64,000 nt of DNA, from NCBI RefSeq assembly GCF_000967965.1, contig NZ_LACC01000023.1, positions 127,951 through 191,950 on the forward strand. The letters run 5' to 3'. This stretch comes from Pseudomonas fluorescens (GTDB lineage Bacteria > Pseudomonadota > Gammaproteobacteria > Pseudomonadales > Pseudomonadaceae). The notes under the pieces were generated by a model. It was given only the letters and a program-made list of their open reading frames with translations. It did not search any database and had not been told where the DNA came from. A program made the translations under genes and the position numbers. Below, piece after piece: positions 1 through 7,924 of this stretch; the stretch's first letter is position 1; every line of letters starts with the position of its first letter.

Positions 1-46
1 ATGAGTGGTGAGAAGCGTGGGGGGCGCCGATCTGTTTTTGCTCTTC

Positions 47-74
47 TGTGGGAGTGAGCCTGCTCGCTCCCGCA
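47..74. repeat. single REP-type palindrome
   Basis: A short imperfect palindrome with the GGGAG-TGAGC...GCTC-GCTCCC pattern lies 3' of the LysR gene. It is one half of the two-part REP elements found elsewhere in the window. It may act as a 3' stabiliser or terminator aid for the minus-strand regulator gene, which ends at position 100. Confidence 0.6.
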
Positions 75-99
75 AGGAATCAATCTTTGACCCGATGGA

Positions 100-1068
100 T
101 CAATTCGCCACCCGAACCCCACCCAAACTCCCGCTCAGTTCATATGCCGCCAATTCCGCCTGATGCGCCGCCAGCAATTCCGGCAACGATCCGCGCAAAT
201 ACTCGACCCAGGTCTTGATCTTCGCATCCAGGTACTGGCGCGACGGGTAGATCGCATACAGGTTCAGTTCCTGCGAGCGGTAGTTGGGCATCACGCGCAC
301 CAGTGTGCCGTTGCGCAGGCCTTCTATTGCGGCGTACAGCGGCAGGACGCCAACACCCATGCCGCTGATGATCGCGGATTTCATCGCGTCGGCGGAGTTC
401 ACCAGGAACGGTGAGCTGTTGATGGTGACCATTTCCTGGCCGTCAGGACCGTCGAAGGCCCATTTCTCCAGCGGAATCACCGGGCTGACCAGGCGCAGAC
501 AGGCGTGGTTGAGCAGGTCGCTGGGTTTTTGTGCGCAGCCGTTGGCTTTGACGTAGGCCGGAGAGGCGCAAACGATGCTGTAGGTGATGCCCAGGCGCTG
601 GGAGACGAAACCCGAGTCCGGCAGTTCGCGGGCGAGCACGATGGACACGTCGTAGCCTTCGTCGAGCAGGTCCGGCACGCGGTTGGCCATGGTCAGGTCG
701 AAGGTCACGTCCGGGTGGGTCTTGCGGTAGCGGGCGATGGCGTCGATCACGAAGTGCTGGCCGATGCCGGTCATGGTGTGCACTTTCAGTTGCCCGGCCG
801 GGCGCGCGTGGGCGTCGCTGGCCTCGGCTTCGGCTTCTTCGACGTAGGCCAGGATCTGTTCGCAGCGCAACAGGTAACGCTTGCCGGCTTCGGTCAGGGC
901 GATGCGGCGGGTCGTTCGGTTGAGCAGGCGGGTTTGCAGGTGGGCTTCCAGGTTGGAGACCGCGCGCGAGACGTTGGCCGTGGTGGTGTCCAGTTGCACG
1001 GCGGCGGCGGTGAAGCTGCCGGCTTCGGCCACGTAACTGAAGGCGCGCATGTTTTGCAAAGTGTCCAT
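100..1068 (-). CDS. LysR-family transcriptional regulator
   Basis: The 322-residue protein has the LysR layout. Residues 1-60 form a winged helix-turn-helix (starting MDTLQNMRAF, with an AAAVQL...VSRAVSNLE recognition region). Residues about 90-300 form a periplasmic-binding-protein-like effector domain. The ATG at 1068 is preceded by a GAGAG ribosome-binding site. The gene is divergent from the efflux cassette that begins near 1.26 kb, the usual arrangement for a LysR activator of an aromatic-acid efflux operon such as AaeR. Control of that cassette is an inference from this arrangement. The inducer cannot be told from the sequence. Confidence 0.9.
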   Translation of the reverse strand: MDTLQNMRAFSYVAEAGSFTAAAVQLDTTTANVSRAVSNLEAHLQTRLLNRTTRRIALTEAGKRYLLRCEQILAYVEEAEAEASDAHARPAGQLKVHTMTGIGQHFVIDAIARYRKTHPDVTFDLTMANRVPDLLDEGYDVSIVLARELPDSGFVSQRLGITYSIVCASPAYVKANGCAQKPSDLLNHACLRLVSPVIPLEKWAFDGPDGQEMVTINSSPFLVNSADAMKSAIISGMGVGVLPLYAAIEGLRNGTLVRVMPNYRSQELNLYAIYPSRQYLDAKIKTWVEYLRGSLPELLAAHQAELAAYELSGSLGGVRVAN

Positions 1069-1216
1069 GGGGTGCTCTCTCGTCGAATGACAAATTGTGA
1101 CACGAAGTTTCTGTTTATTTACAGGCGACTAAAGATCGACTTACGGATTATCTCGTTAACGGTAACAAAGATTCACAGGAATCCCAGCTTATCGCCATTC
1201 AGGCCGCCCCATAGAA

Positions 1217-1231
1217 TTGCGCAACTCGCAA
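1217..1231. promoter_or_regulatory. candidate LysR box (TTGCG-N5-CGCAA)
   Basis: A perfect 5-bp inverted repeat with a 5-nt spacer contains a T-N11-A core (1218 to 1230), the usual form of LysR-type operators. It sits in the divergent region between the LysR gene and the efflux cassette. It overlaps a possible TTG start of the downstream gene, but a later GTG start (1259) with a better ribosome-binding site leaves it intergenic. Binding is inferred. Confidence 0.4.
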
Positions 1232-1258
1232 AACTCCCCACCTCAGGAAATCGCAGCA

Positions 1259-2758
1259 GTGCCGCGTCGCATCAGCAGAGCGCTTCAGCCGCTCAGTGTT
1301 TTGGCTTTAACCCTGGCAATCAGCGGCTGCATCGGAACCGGAGGTATTGCCCCACAAGGCAAGGCGCTGGAGACCAATTCACTGGCCACCGACGAAGCGA
1401 TCCAGAGCGCCGCGCAGGATGCGCACTGGCCCACCGCGCAATGGTGGCAAGCCTATGGCGACCCGCAACTGAATCGCTGGATCGACCTCGCCCTGCAAGG
1501 CAGCCCGACCCTGGCCATGGCCGCCGCCCGGGTGCGTCAGGCCCGGTCCGTGGCCGGCGTGGCCGAAGCGGCCGAGTCGCTGCAGATCAATGGCGAGTCC
1601 ACCCTCAAGCGTCACAACTGGCCTACCGACCAGTTCTATGGCCCCGGCGAGCTGGCCAACAGCATCACCTGGGACAATAACGCGGCGCTGGGTTTCAGCT
1701 ATGCCCTCGACCTTTGGGGCCGCGAAAGCAATGCCACCGAGCGTGCCGTGGACATGGCGCACATGAGCGTCGCCGAAGCGCGTCAGGCTCAGCTCGAATT
1801 GCAGGACAACATCGTACGGGTCTACATCGAGCTGTCGTTGCATTACGCCCAGCGGGACATCGTCGAAGCGACCTTGAAGCAGCAACAGCAGATCCTCGAG
1901 CTGGCGCAAAAACGCCTGGATGGGGGTATCGGCACTCATTTCGAGGTCAGCCAGGCCAAGACGCCGCTGCCGGAAACCCATCGCCAGATCGACGCCCTCG
2001 ACGAAGAAATCGCCTTGAGCCGCAATCAGTTCGCCGCTCTCGCCGGCAAAGGGCCGGGGGAGGGCGCCCAGTTGCAGCGGCCGACGCTGTCGCTGGGTGC
2101 ACCACTGAAACTGCCATCGTCGCTGCCGGCGCAATTGCTCGGCCAACGCCCGGACGTGGTCGCCAGTCGCTGGCAAGTGGCGGCGCAGGCGCGGGGTATC
2201 GATGTCGCCCATGCCGGTTTCTACCCGAACGTCGATCTGGTCGGCAGCCTTGGCTACATGGCCACCGGCGGTGGGGCCCTGGAGTTCTTGACCGGCAAGA
2301 AACTCAACTACAGCGTGGGGCCGGCGATTTCGTTGCCGATCTTCGACGGCGGTCGTTTGCGTGCCGAGTTGGGTGAAGCCTCGGCCGGGTATGACATCGC
2401 CGTCGCGCATTACAACCAGACCCTGGTCAACGCGCTGAAAAATATCTCCGATCAGTTGATCCGTCGCGAGTCCATGGACAAGCAACAGGCTTTCGCCGCC
2501 GAGTCGGTGGCCACGGCGCAGAAGACCTACGACATCGCGATGATTGCCTACCAGCGCGGCCTGACCGACTACCTCAACGTGCTCAATGCCCAGACCTTGT
2601 TGTTCAAGCAGCAGCAAGTGCAGCAGCAGGTTCAGGCGGCGCGATTGAGTGCTCATGCCGAGTTGGTGACCGCGCTCGGTGGTGGCCTCGGTGCCGGCAA
2701 CGACGTGCCGAAAGACAGCCAGACTCAGGCGCCGAAAATCCCGAGCCTTTTGCGTTGA
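1259..2758 (+). CDS. outer-membrane efflux lipoprotein (NodT/OprM type)
   Basis: This is a TolC-like outer-membrane factor that would carry substrates of the downstream inner-membrane pump across the outer membrane. With the GTG start at 1259 it has about 499 residues. An AGGAAA ribosome-binding site lies about 10 nt upstream, and the protein opens with a lipoprotein signal (MPRRISRALQ..., lipobox ISGC). An in-frame TTG at 1217 would add 14 residues but lacks a clear ribosome-binding site. Two outer-membrane-efflux repeats follow, with the family motifs GQRPDVVASRW and LPIFDGGRL. It opens a cassette with FUSC, DUF1656 and HlyD genes. Confidence 0.88.
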   Translation: MPRRISRALQPLSVLALTLAISGCIGTGGIAPQGKALETNSLATDEAIQSAAQDAHWPTAQWWQAYGDPQLNRWIDLALQGSPTLAMAAARVRQARSVAGVAEAAESLQINGESTLKRHNWPTDQFYGPGELANSITWDNNAALGFSYALDLWGRESNATERAVDMAHMSVAEARQAQLELQDNIVRVYIELSLHYAQRDIVEATLKQQQQILELAQKRLDGGIGTHFEVSQAKTPLPETHRQIDALDEEIALSRNQFAALAGKGPGEGAQLQRPTLSLGAPLKLPSSLPAQLLGQRPDVVASRWQVAAQARGIDVAHAGFYPNVDLVGSLGYMATGGGALEFLTGKKLNYSVGPAISLPIFDGGRLRAELGEASAGYDIAVAHYNQTLVNALKNISDQLIRRESMDKQQAFAAESVATAQKTYDIAMIAYQRGLTDYLNVLNAQTLLFKQQQVQQQVQAARLSAHAELVTALGGGLGAGNDVPKDSQTQAPKIPSLLR

Positions 2759-2768
2759 ACACAAAACC

Positions 2769-2858
2769 TGTGGGAGCGAGCTTGCTCGCGATGAGGGCGG
2801 CACATCCAGTATTGATGCCGGCTGATACTCCGCTATCGCGAGCAGGCTCACTCCTACA
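2769..2858. repeat. REP doublet (inverted pair)
   Basis: Two oppositely oriented GGGAGCGAGC/GCTCGCGA palindromes flank about 45 nt of unrelated sequence. This is the typical REPIN form. It lies between the outer-membrane gene and the FUSC gene, inside a presumed operon, and could lower read-through or alter mRNA stability. Confidence 0.8.
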
Positions 2859-2897
2859 AGGTGCCGGTTTTTATCGAACTTCACTGAGCAGGATTTG

Positions 2898-5090
2898 ATG
2901 ACTCCCTTGCCCGCACCCTTGCGTTGGCTGTACTCCCTTGAATGGCGTCGGGGTTTCTTCGACTGGGCACGCAGCGACGGCGTGACCTGGGTCTACATCT
3001 TCAAGGTGCTGTTCGCGGCATTCCTGACGCTGTGGCTGGCCATGCGCCTGGAGCTGCCGCAACCGCGCACGGCGATGATCACTGTGTTCATCGTCATGCA
3101 GCCGCAAAGCGGCCAGGTGTTCGCCAAGAGTTTCTATCGTTTTCTCGGCACCCTGGCCGGGTCGGCGGTGATGGTTGCGCTGATCGCCCTGTTTGCGCAG
3201 AACACCGAGCTGTTCCTCGGTTCGTTGGCGATCTGGGTAGGTATCTGCACGGCCGGCGCCACCCGCTGCCGCAACTTCCGCGCCTACGGTTTCGTACTCG
3301 CCGGATACACCGCGGCGATGGTCGGCTTGCCCGCGCTGGCTCACCCGGACGGCGCGTTCATGGCGGCGGTCTGGCGGGTACTGGAAATCTCGTTGGGCAT
3401 TCTCTGTTCGACGCTGATCAGTGCAGCCATCCTGCCGCAAACCGCCAGTGCCGCCATGCGCAACGCCCTGTATCAGCGCTTCGGCGTGTTTGCCCTGTTC
3501 GTCACCGACGGCTTGCGTGGCCGCAGTCAGCGCGAGGCGTTCGAGGCCGGCAACGTGCGTTTCATCGCTGAAGCCGTGGGCCTGGAAGGCTTGCGCAGCG
3601 TCACTGTGTTCGAAGACCCGCACATGCGTCGGCGCAATGGCCGGCTCAGCCGCCTGAACAGTGAGTTCATGGGCATCACCACGCGCTTCAATGCCCTGCA
3701 TCAGTTGCTCGAACGCTTGCGCAGCAACAATACGGATCATGCCGTGGCGGCGATAAAACCGGGCTTGCAAGACCTCGCCGAATTACTCGACGGCTTCAGT
3801 GGCCGTGCGCTGACCAGCGCCGATGCGGCGCGTCTGGTTACGGCGCTGAGCACATACAAGGCAGGGTTGCCGGCGCGGGTGCGCAGCCTGCGGGCGATCT
3901 TTCAGGAGAGCGAACCGAGCGACGACGAATTGCTGGACTTCCACACCGCCTACGAACTGCTCTATCGCTTCGTCGACGACCTGCACAGTTATGCACAGAC
4001 CCACGCCTCCCTGGCCGATCACAGTCACGAACGGGAGCGCTGGGACGAGCCGTTCACTCCGCAAACCAACTGGATGGCAGCGGCAGCATCGGGGATACGC
4101 GCAGCGTTCATCCTGGTGGTATTGGGCAGTTATTGGGTGGCAACCGCCTGGCCGAGCGGCGCGACCATGACCCTGATTGCGGCCGCGACCGTGGGCCTGT
4201 CCGCCGCCACCCCGAACCCGAAACGCATGGCCTTTCAGATGGCGTGCGGGACGTTGCTCGGGGCGCTGATCGGCTTCGTCGAGATGTTTTTCATTTTTCC
4301 GTGGATCGACGGATTTCCGTTGCTGTGCGTGATGCTCGCGCCGGTGATCGTACTCGGCTCGTTCCTGACTTCGCGGCCGCAATATGTCGGCGTCGGCCTG
4401 GGCTTGCTGATTTTCTTCAGCACCGGATCGGTGCCGGACAACCTCACGGTCTACAACCCCTACACCTTCATCAACGACTACATCGCCATGGTGCTGGGCA
4501 TGCTGGTGTGCGCAGCGGCCGGGGCGATCATTCTGCCGCCCAACAGCCGCTGGCTGTGGCGTCGGCTGGAGCAGGATTTGCGCGGTCAGGTGGTGTACGC
4601 CATCAGCGGCAAGCTCAAGGGGTTGGCGTCGAGTTTCGAAAGCCGCACCCGCGATCTGGTGCATCAGGCCTACGGCTTCGCGGCGGGTCAACCGCAAGTG
4701 CAGCGGGACTTGCTGCGCTGGATGTTCGTGGTGCTGGAAGTCGGTCACTCGATCATCGAGTTGCGCAAGGAACAGGCGATTCTGCCGGTGCATCCGGCCT
4801 ATGCCGAATCCCAGCCATGGCGCCAGGCGATCCGGGTGATGGGGCGGGCGCTGGTTCGGCTGTTCCTGCAACCGAACAGCAGCAACCTGGAACGCGCGCT
4901 GATCGCAGTCGATCACGCGATCAGCCGTGTGCAGTCCACCGACGAACCCTTCGCCCCGCACTTCGATACCTCAGCGTTGCGCCGGGTGAAGAGCTACCTG
5001 CACTTCATCCGCACCTCGCTGCTCGATCCGCAATCTCCGCTCGCCGCCTTCGCAAGCAGCCAGCCCCAAGGACTTGAACATGCCTCGTGA
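2898..5090 (+). CDS. FUSC-family inner-membrane efflux protein (AaeB-like)
   Basis: The 730-residue protein has the FUSC/AaeB arrangement. An N-terminal bundle of membrane helices (about residues 30-180) is followed by a long soluble region, a second bundle (about 390-540), and a soluble C-terminus. The family is linked to proton-driven export of aromatic and fusaric acids. I use the ATG at 2898, with AGGA just upstream; a TTG one codon earlier is less likely. The stop overlaps the next gene by 11 nt, which indicates translational coupling with the DUF1656 and HlyD genes. The substrate is not known from sequence. Confidence 0.9.
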   Translation: MTPLPAPLRWLYSLEWRRGFFDWARSDGVTWVYIFKVLFAAFLTLWLAMRLELPQPRTAMITVFIVMQPQSGQVFAKSFYRFLGTLAGSAVMVALIALFAQNTELFLGSLAIWVGICTAGATRCRNFRAYGFVLAGYTAAMVGLPALAHPDGAFMAAVWRVLEISLGILCSTLISAAILPQTASAAMRNALYQRFGVFALFVTDGLRGRSQREAFEAGNVRFIAEAVGLEGLRSVTVFEDPHMRRRNGRLSRLNSEFMGITTRFNALHQLLERLRSNNTDHAVAAIKPGLQDLAELLDGFSGRALTSADAARLVTALSTYKAGLPARVRSLRAIFQESEPSDDELLDFHTAYELLYRFVDDLHSYAQTHASLADHSHERERWDEPFTPQTNWMAAAASGIRAAFILVVLGSYWVATAWPSGATMTLIAAATVGLSAATPNPKRMAFQMACGTLLGALIGFVEMFFIFPWIDGFPLLCVMLAPVIVLGSFLTSRPQYVGVGLGLLIFFSTGSVPDNLTVYNPYTFINDYIAMVLGMLVCAAAGAIILPPNSRWLWRRLEQDLRGQVVYAISGKLKGLASSFESRTRDLVHQAYGFAAGQPQVQRDLLRWMFVVLEVGHSIIELRKEQAILPVHPAYAESQPWRQAIRVMGRALVRLFLQPNSSNLERALIAVDHAISRVQSTDEPFAPHFDTSALRRVKSYLHFIRTSLLDPQSPLAAFASSQPQGLEHAS

Positions 5091-5280
5091 AATCGCCTTC
5101 CACGGCGTGTACATGCCGACCATGACCCTGATGTTTTTCATCGCGGCGGCGCTTGCCTGGGCGTTGGACCGGTTTCTGTCCGGGTTCGACCTGTACCGTT
5201 TTTTCTGGCATCCGGCGTTGCTGCGCCTGAGCCTGTTTACCTGTCTGTTCGGCGCGTTGGCGCTGACTGTCTACCGTTGA
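5080..5280 (+). CDS. DUF1656 small membrane protein
   Basis: The 66-residue protein starts MPREIAFHGVYMPTM and has two hydrophobic segments (about residues 13-30 and 44-62). This matches DUF1656/AaeX-type proteins that accompany FUSC and HlyD efflux genes. Its start lies inside the end of the FUSC gene, so translation is probably coupled. The exact role of this family is unknown. It is assumed to be a pump accessory in the inner membrane. Confidence 0.85.
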   Translation: MPREIAFHGVYMPTMTLMFFIAAALAWALDRFLSGFDLYRFFWHPALLRLSLFTCLFGALALTVYR

Positions 5281-5319
5281 CTCTCTATCACTGACTCTCT
5301 ATCTCTGAAGAATGCCCCG

Positions 5320-6183
5320 ATGAAAAAGTTTTTCAGCCTGCTCGCGACCTTGCTGGTGCTGGCCCTCGCGCTGTGGATCGGCCGCTCCTTGTGGGAGCAC
5401 TACATGAACACGCCATGGACCCGCGACGGCCGCGTGCGCGCCGACATCATCAACGTCGCCGCCGACGTCACCGGCGAAGTGGTGGAGGTGCCGGTGCGCG
5501 ACAACCAGCTGGTGAAGAAGGGCGATTTGCTGATGCAGATCGACCCCGAGCACTACCGTCTAGCGGTGAAACAGGCGCAAAGCCTGGTGGCATCGCGCAA
5601 GGCGACCTGGGAGATGCGCAAGGTCAACGCCCATCGTCGCGCCGATATGGACAACCTGGTGATTTCCCGGGAAAACCGCGATGACGCCAGTAACCTCGCC
5701 GACTCGGCCCTGGCCGATTACCAGCAGGCCCAGGCGCAACTGGAAGCCGCCGAACTCAACCTCAAGCGCACTGAAGTGCGCGCGGCGGTGGACGGCTACG
5801 TCACCAACCTCAACGTGCACCGCGGCGACTATGCGCGCATCGGCGAGGCGAAAATGGCCGTGGTCGACATGAACTCGTTCTGGGTCTACGGCTTCTTCGA
5901 AGAAACCAAGCTGCCCCATGTGCGCGTCGGTGATAAGGCCGACATGCAACTGATGAGCGGCGAAGTGCTCAAGGGCCATGTGGAAAGCATCTCGCGCGGC
6001 ATCTACGACCGCGACAACCCGGAGAGCCGCGAACTGATTGCTGATGTGAACCCGACGTTCAACTGGGTGCGCCTGGCGCAGCGGGTGCCGGTGCGGATTC
6101 ACATCGATGAAGTGCCGGAGGGTGTGCTGTTGGCGGCGGGGATTACTTGTACGGTGGTGGTCAAGCAAGGTGATGGTGCATGA
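5320..6183 (+). CDS. HlyD-family membrane fusion protein (AaeA-like)
   Basis: The 287-residue periplasmic adaptor has one N-terminal transmembrane anchor (residues 5-22). A split biotinyl-lipoyl domain follows (NVAADVTGEVVEVPV and VRAAVDGYVTNLNV), with an alpha-helical hairpin between the halves (about 85-145) and a beta-barrel C-terminus. It would link the FUSC protein to the outer-membrane factor. It is the last gene of the cassette and is followed by a long inverted-repeat terminator-like structure. Confidence 0.9.
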   Translation: MKKFFSLLATLLVLALALWIGRSLWEHYMNTPWTRDGRVRADIINVAADVTGEVVEVPVRDNQLVKKGDLLMQIDPEHYRLAVKQAQSLVASRKATWEMRKVNAHRRADMDNLVISRENRDDASNLADSALADYQQAQAQLEAAELNLKRTEVRAAVDGYVTNLNVHRGDYARIGEAKMAVVDMNSFWVYGFFEETKLPHVRVGDKADMQLMSGEVLKGHVESISRGIYDRDNPESRELIADVNPTFNWVRLAQRVPVRIHIDEVPEGVLLAAGITCTVVVKQGDGA

Positions 6184-6188
6184 CTTGT

Positions 6189-6314
6189 AGACCGAGTCGC
6201 CCCCTTCGCGAGCAGGCTCGCTCCTACAGGGATTCAGTGTTCAGCCACTGACGGTGTGGACGCCCCCAATCCCTTGTGGGAGCGAGCCTGCTCGCGAAGG
6301 GGGCGACTCGGTCT
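6189..6314. terminator. REP doublet with extended arms, convergent terminator-like
   Basis: Two 40-nt arms (6189-6228 and 6275-6314) are inverted and almost identical. Each contains a GGAGCGAGCCTGCTCGCG REP core and a shared outer flank (GACCGAGTCGCCCCC and its complement). The structure lies between the convergent HlyD and SDR genes. The right arm reaches the first base of the SDR stop codon. It could stop transcription from both sides, though no T-tract follows. Confidence 0.7.
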
Positions 6315-7138
6315 CAGAGCTGCCCACGCAACCCGAACCGCTTCATCAACCCCGATTCCAGCAGCCCCTTGGGCAACAACCCGGCCAGCAGCGGCAACGC
6401 GCGGCTGCCATTACCCAGGCGCACCAGTCGCGGTGGCTTGTCCTGCTGCACAGCCTTGAGCAAACCGACGGCAAACTCATTGGCCGGGGTCGGGTTGTCC
6501 TGAGAGGCCTTCGCTCGGGCGCGTATGCCTTCGCGTAGCGGAAACCATGGCGACTGTTCGCTGATCAGTTGCTCGGCTTCGTGCCCGGCATTCCTTGCGA
6601 AGCTGGAAGCGATGGCCCCCGGCTGGACTTCCATGACCCGCACACCGAACGGCGCCAGTTCCATGCGCAAGGCATCGCTCAAGGCATGCACGGCGGCTTT
6701 CGAGGCGCAGTAGGCTCCGGCGAATGGCGTGACCAAAACACCCGAAACGCTGCCGATATTCACGACCAATCCTTTGCTCCGGCGCAGCACGGGAAACATC
6801 GCGCGAGTGACGCCAACGACAGCGAACACATTGGTTTCGAACTGGCGTTGCATGGCCGGTACGCCACCATCGAGCAGCGGCCCCATGGCGCCATAACCCG
6901 CGTTGTTGATCAGTACGTCGAGGCCGCCGGTCTGTTGGTTGATTCGCTCGCTCAAGGCTTCGAGTGCCGGGCCGTCGTTGACATCCAGTTGTACGGCCGT
7001 GAAACCCGCGGCGGTGAGTGCAGCGACATCTTCAGCCCTGCGCGCACTGGCCCAGACTTCATAGCCGGCGACCTTGAACGCATCGGCAAGGGCGCGGCCA
7101 ATGCCGCTGGAGCAACCGGTAATCAACGCAACGGGCAT
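6314..7138 (-). CDS. short-chain dehydrogenase/reductase (SDR) family
   Basis: The 274-residue classical SDR starts MPVALITGCSSGIGRAL. It shows the TGxxxGIG dinucleotide-binding motif (residues 7-14), NNAGYG (about 82-87) and the catalytic Ser...YCASK pair (about 135-155). It should be an NAD(P)-dependent oxidoreductase. The substrate is unknown. The ATG at 7138 matches the normal SDR N-terminus, whereas the upstream in-frame codons add only six residues. It follows the small membrane protein gene at 7172 with a 33-nt gap, which suggests one transcript. Confidence 0.9.
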   Translation of the reverse strand: MPVALITGCSSGIGRALADAFKVAGYEVWASARRAEDVAALTAAGFTAVQLDVNDGPALEALSERINQQTGGLDVLINNAGYGAMGPLLDGGVPAMQRQFETNVFAVVGVTRAMFPVLRRSKGLVVNIGSVSGVLVTPFAGAYCASKAAVHALSDALRMELAPFGVRVMEVQPGAIASSFARNAGHEAEQLISEQSPWFPLREGIRARAKASQDNPTPANEFAVGLLKAVQQDKPPRLVRLGNGSRALPLLAGLLPKGLLESGLMKRFGLRGQL

Positions 7139-7171
7139 GGCGCATTCCTTGTGCAAAAAATGGGGGAAGGA

Positions 7172-7636
7172 TCAGTCGGAAAAACTACCCTGCAATCGCT
7201 CGGCGCGAAACTCCAGGGTTTCCGGACGGTAGCCGGGGCGCAGTGGCGGCAGCGGCAAACAGTCTTCCCAGTTGCCACCGGCCTGCAATTCGCCGGGGCC
7301 ACGATAGCGCGGGGCGGTGTATTGATTGTCGGCCAGGTTCACCGTATCGCCCGGTGCATAGGCCGCAACCCGCCACCGCAACTCAGTCAGCGGCACGTCA
7401 TTGCCGTTGTTCAGGGTCAATTGCAATGGGCGGTCGGCGGGACATTGTTGTGGCGCGTAACTGATGCGCAACTCCAGGCGTTGCAGTTGCTTGAGTTCGC
7501 GGTGGTCCATCCAGATGACCCAGGTGGCGACGATGCCCAGCCCCACGGCGGCTGCCAGGGATACGGGCAAGGCCTTGGCCGGATAGCGCAGCAACAGGAT
7601 CAGCCAGGTGATGACCAGCAGGACGCCGATGAACAT
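7172..7636 (-). CDS. small membrane-anchored protein of unknown function
   Basis: The 154-residue protein has two N-terminal hydrophobic segments (about residues 2-16 and 22-42). A soluble C-terminal part follows that looks like a small beta-domain (about 55-150, with many Pro, Leu and charged residues). I do not recognise a family with confidence. Similar pseudomonad proteins are sometimes labelled multidrug transporter, but nothing here looks like a transporter core. It lies directly upstream of the SDR gene on the same strand. Confidence 0.7.
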   Translation of the reverse strand: MFIGVLLVITWLILLLRYPAKALPVSLAAAVGLGIVATWVIWMDHRELKQLQRLELRISYAPQQCPADRPLQLTLNNGNDVPLTELRWRVAAYAPGDTVNLADNQYTAPRYRGPGELQAGGNWEDCLPLPPLRPGYRPETLEFRAERLQGSFSD

Positions 7637-7725
7637 GACGTGAAATCTCGGGAGTAGAGAGAGTCATCCTACCTAAGCGCGGGTGGGGTTGGCGATGGGC
7701 GATTCGGTGGCGTGCTGACTGGCCC

Positions 7726-7818
7726 CATCGCGAGCAGGCTCGCTCCCACATTAGACCGAGCCGAGCACAAAATCTGTGATCAACCTAATACCCTGTAGGA
7801 GCGAGCCTGCTCGCGATG
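7726..7818. repeat. REP doublet
   Basis: Two inverted copies of the GCGAGCAGGCTCGCTCC element are separated by about 45 nt. They lie between the end of the alginate operon and the small membrane protein gene. Downstream of algA it is adjacent to a clear intrinsic terminator. Confidence 0.8.
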
Positions 7819-7849
7819 AGGCCAGGTAAAGCAATAAAAAACCCAGTGC

Positions 7850-7898
7850 AAAAAAAAACCCGCCCAGCCTGCTGCGGATAGGGAACGCAGCAGGCTGG
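7850..7898 (-). terminator. intrinsic terminator of the alginate operon
   Basis: Read on the minus strand, a perfect 12-bp stem (CCAGCCTGCTGC at 7864-7875 pairing with 7887-7898) with an 11-nt loop is followed by GCGGG and a run of nine T. It lies about 27 nt after the algA stop and is the natural end of the 12-gene transcript. Confidence 0.9.
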
Positions 7899-7924
7899 AC
7901 GAGGGCTTCTTGTTTTACTGAACG

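Noticed and set aside
1217..1258. TTG start of the outer-membrane efflux gene at 1217
   Set aside because: No ribosome-binding site, and the codon is inside a palindrome. The GTG at 1259 has an AGGAAA site and gives a standard lipoprotein signal.
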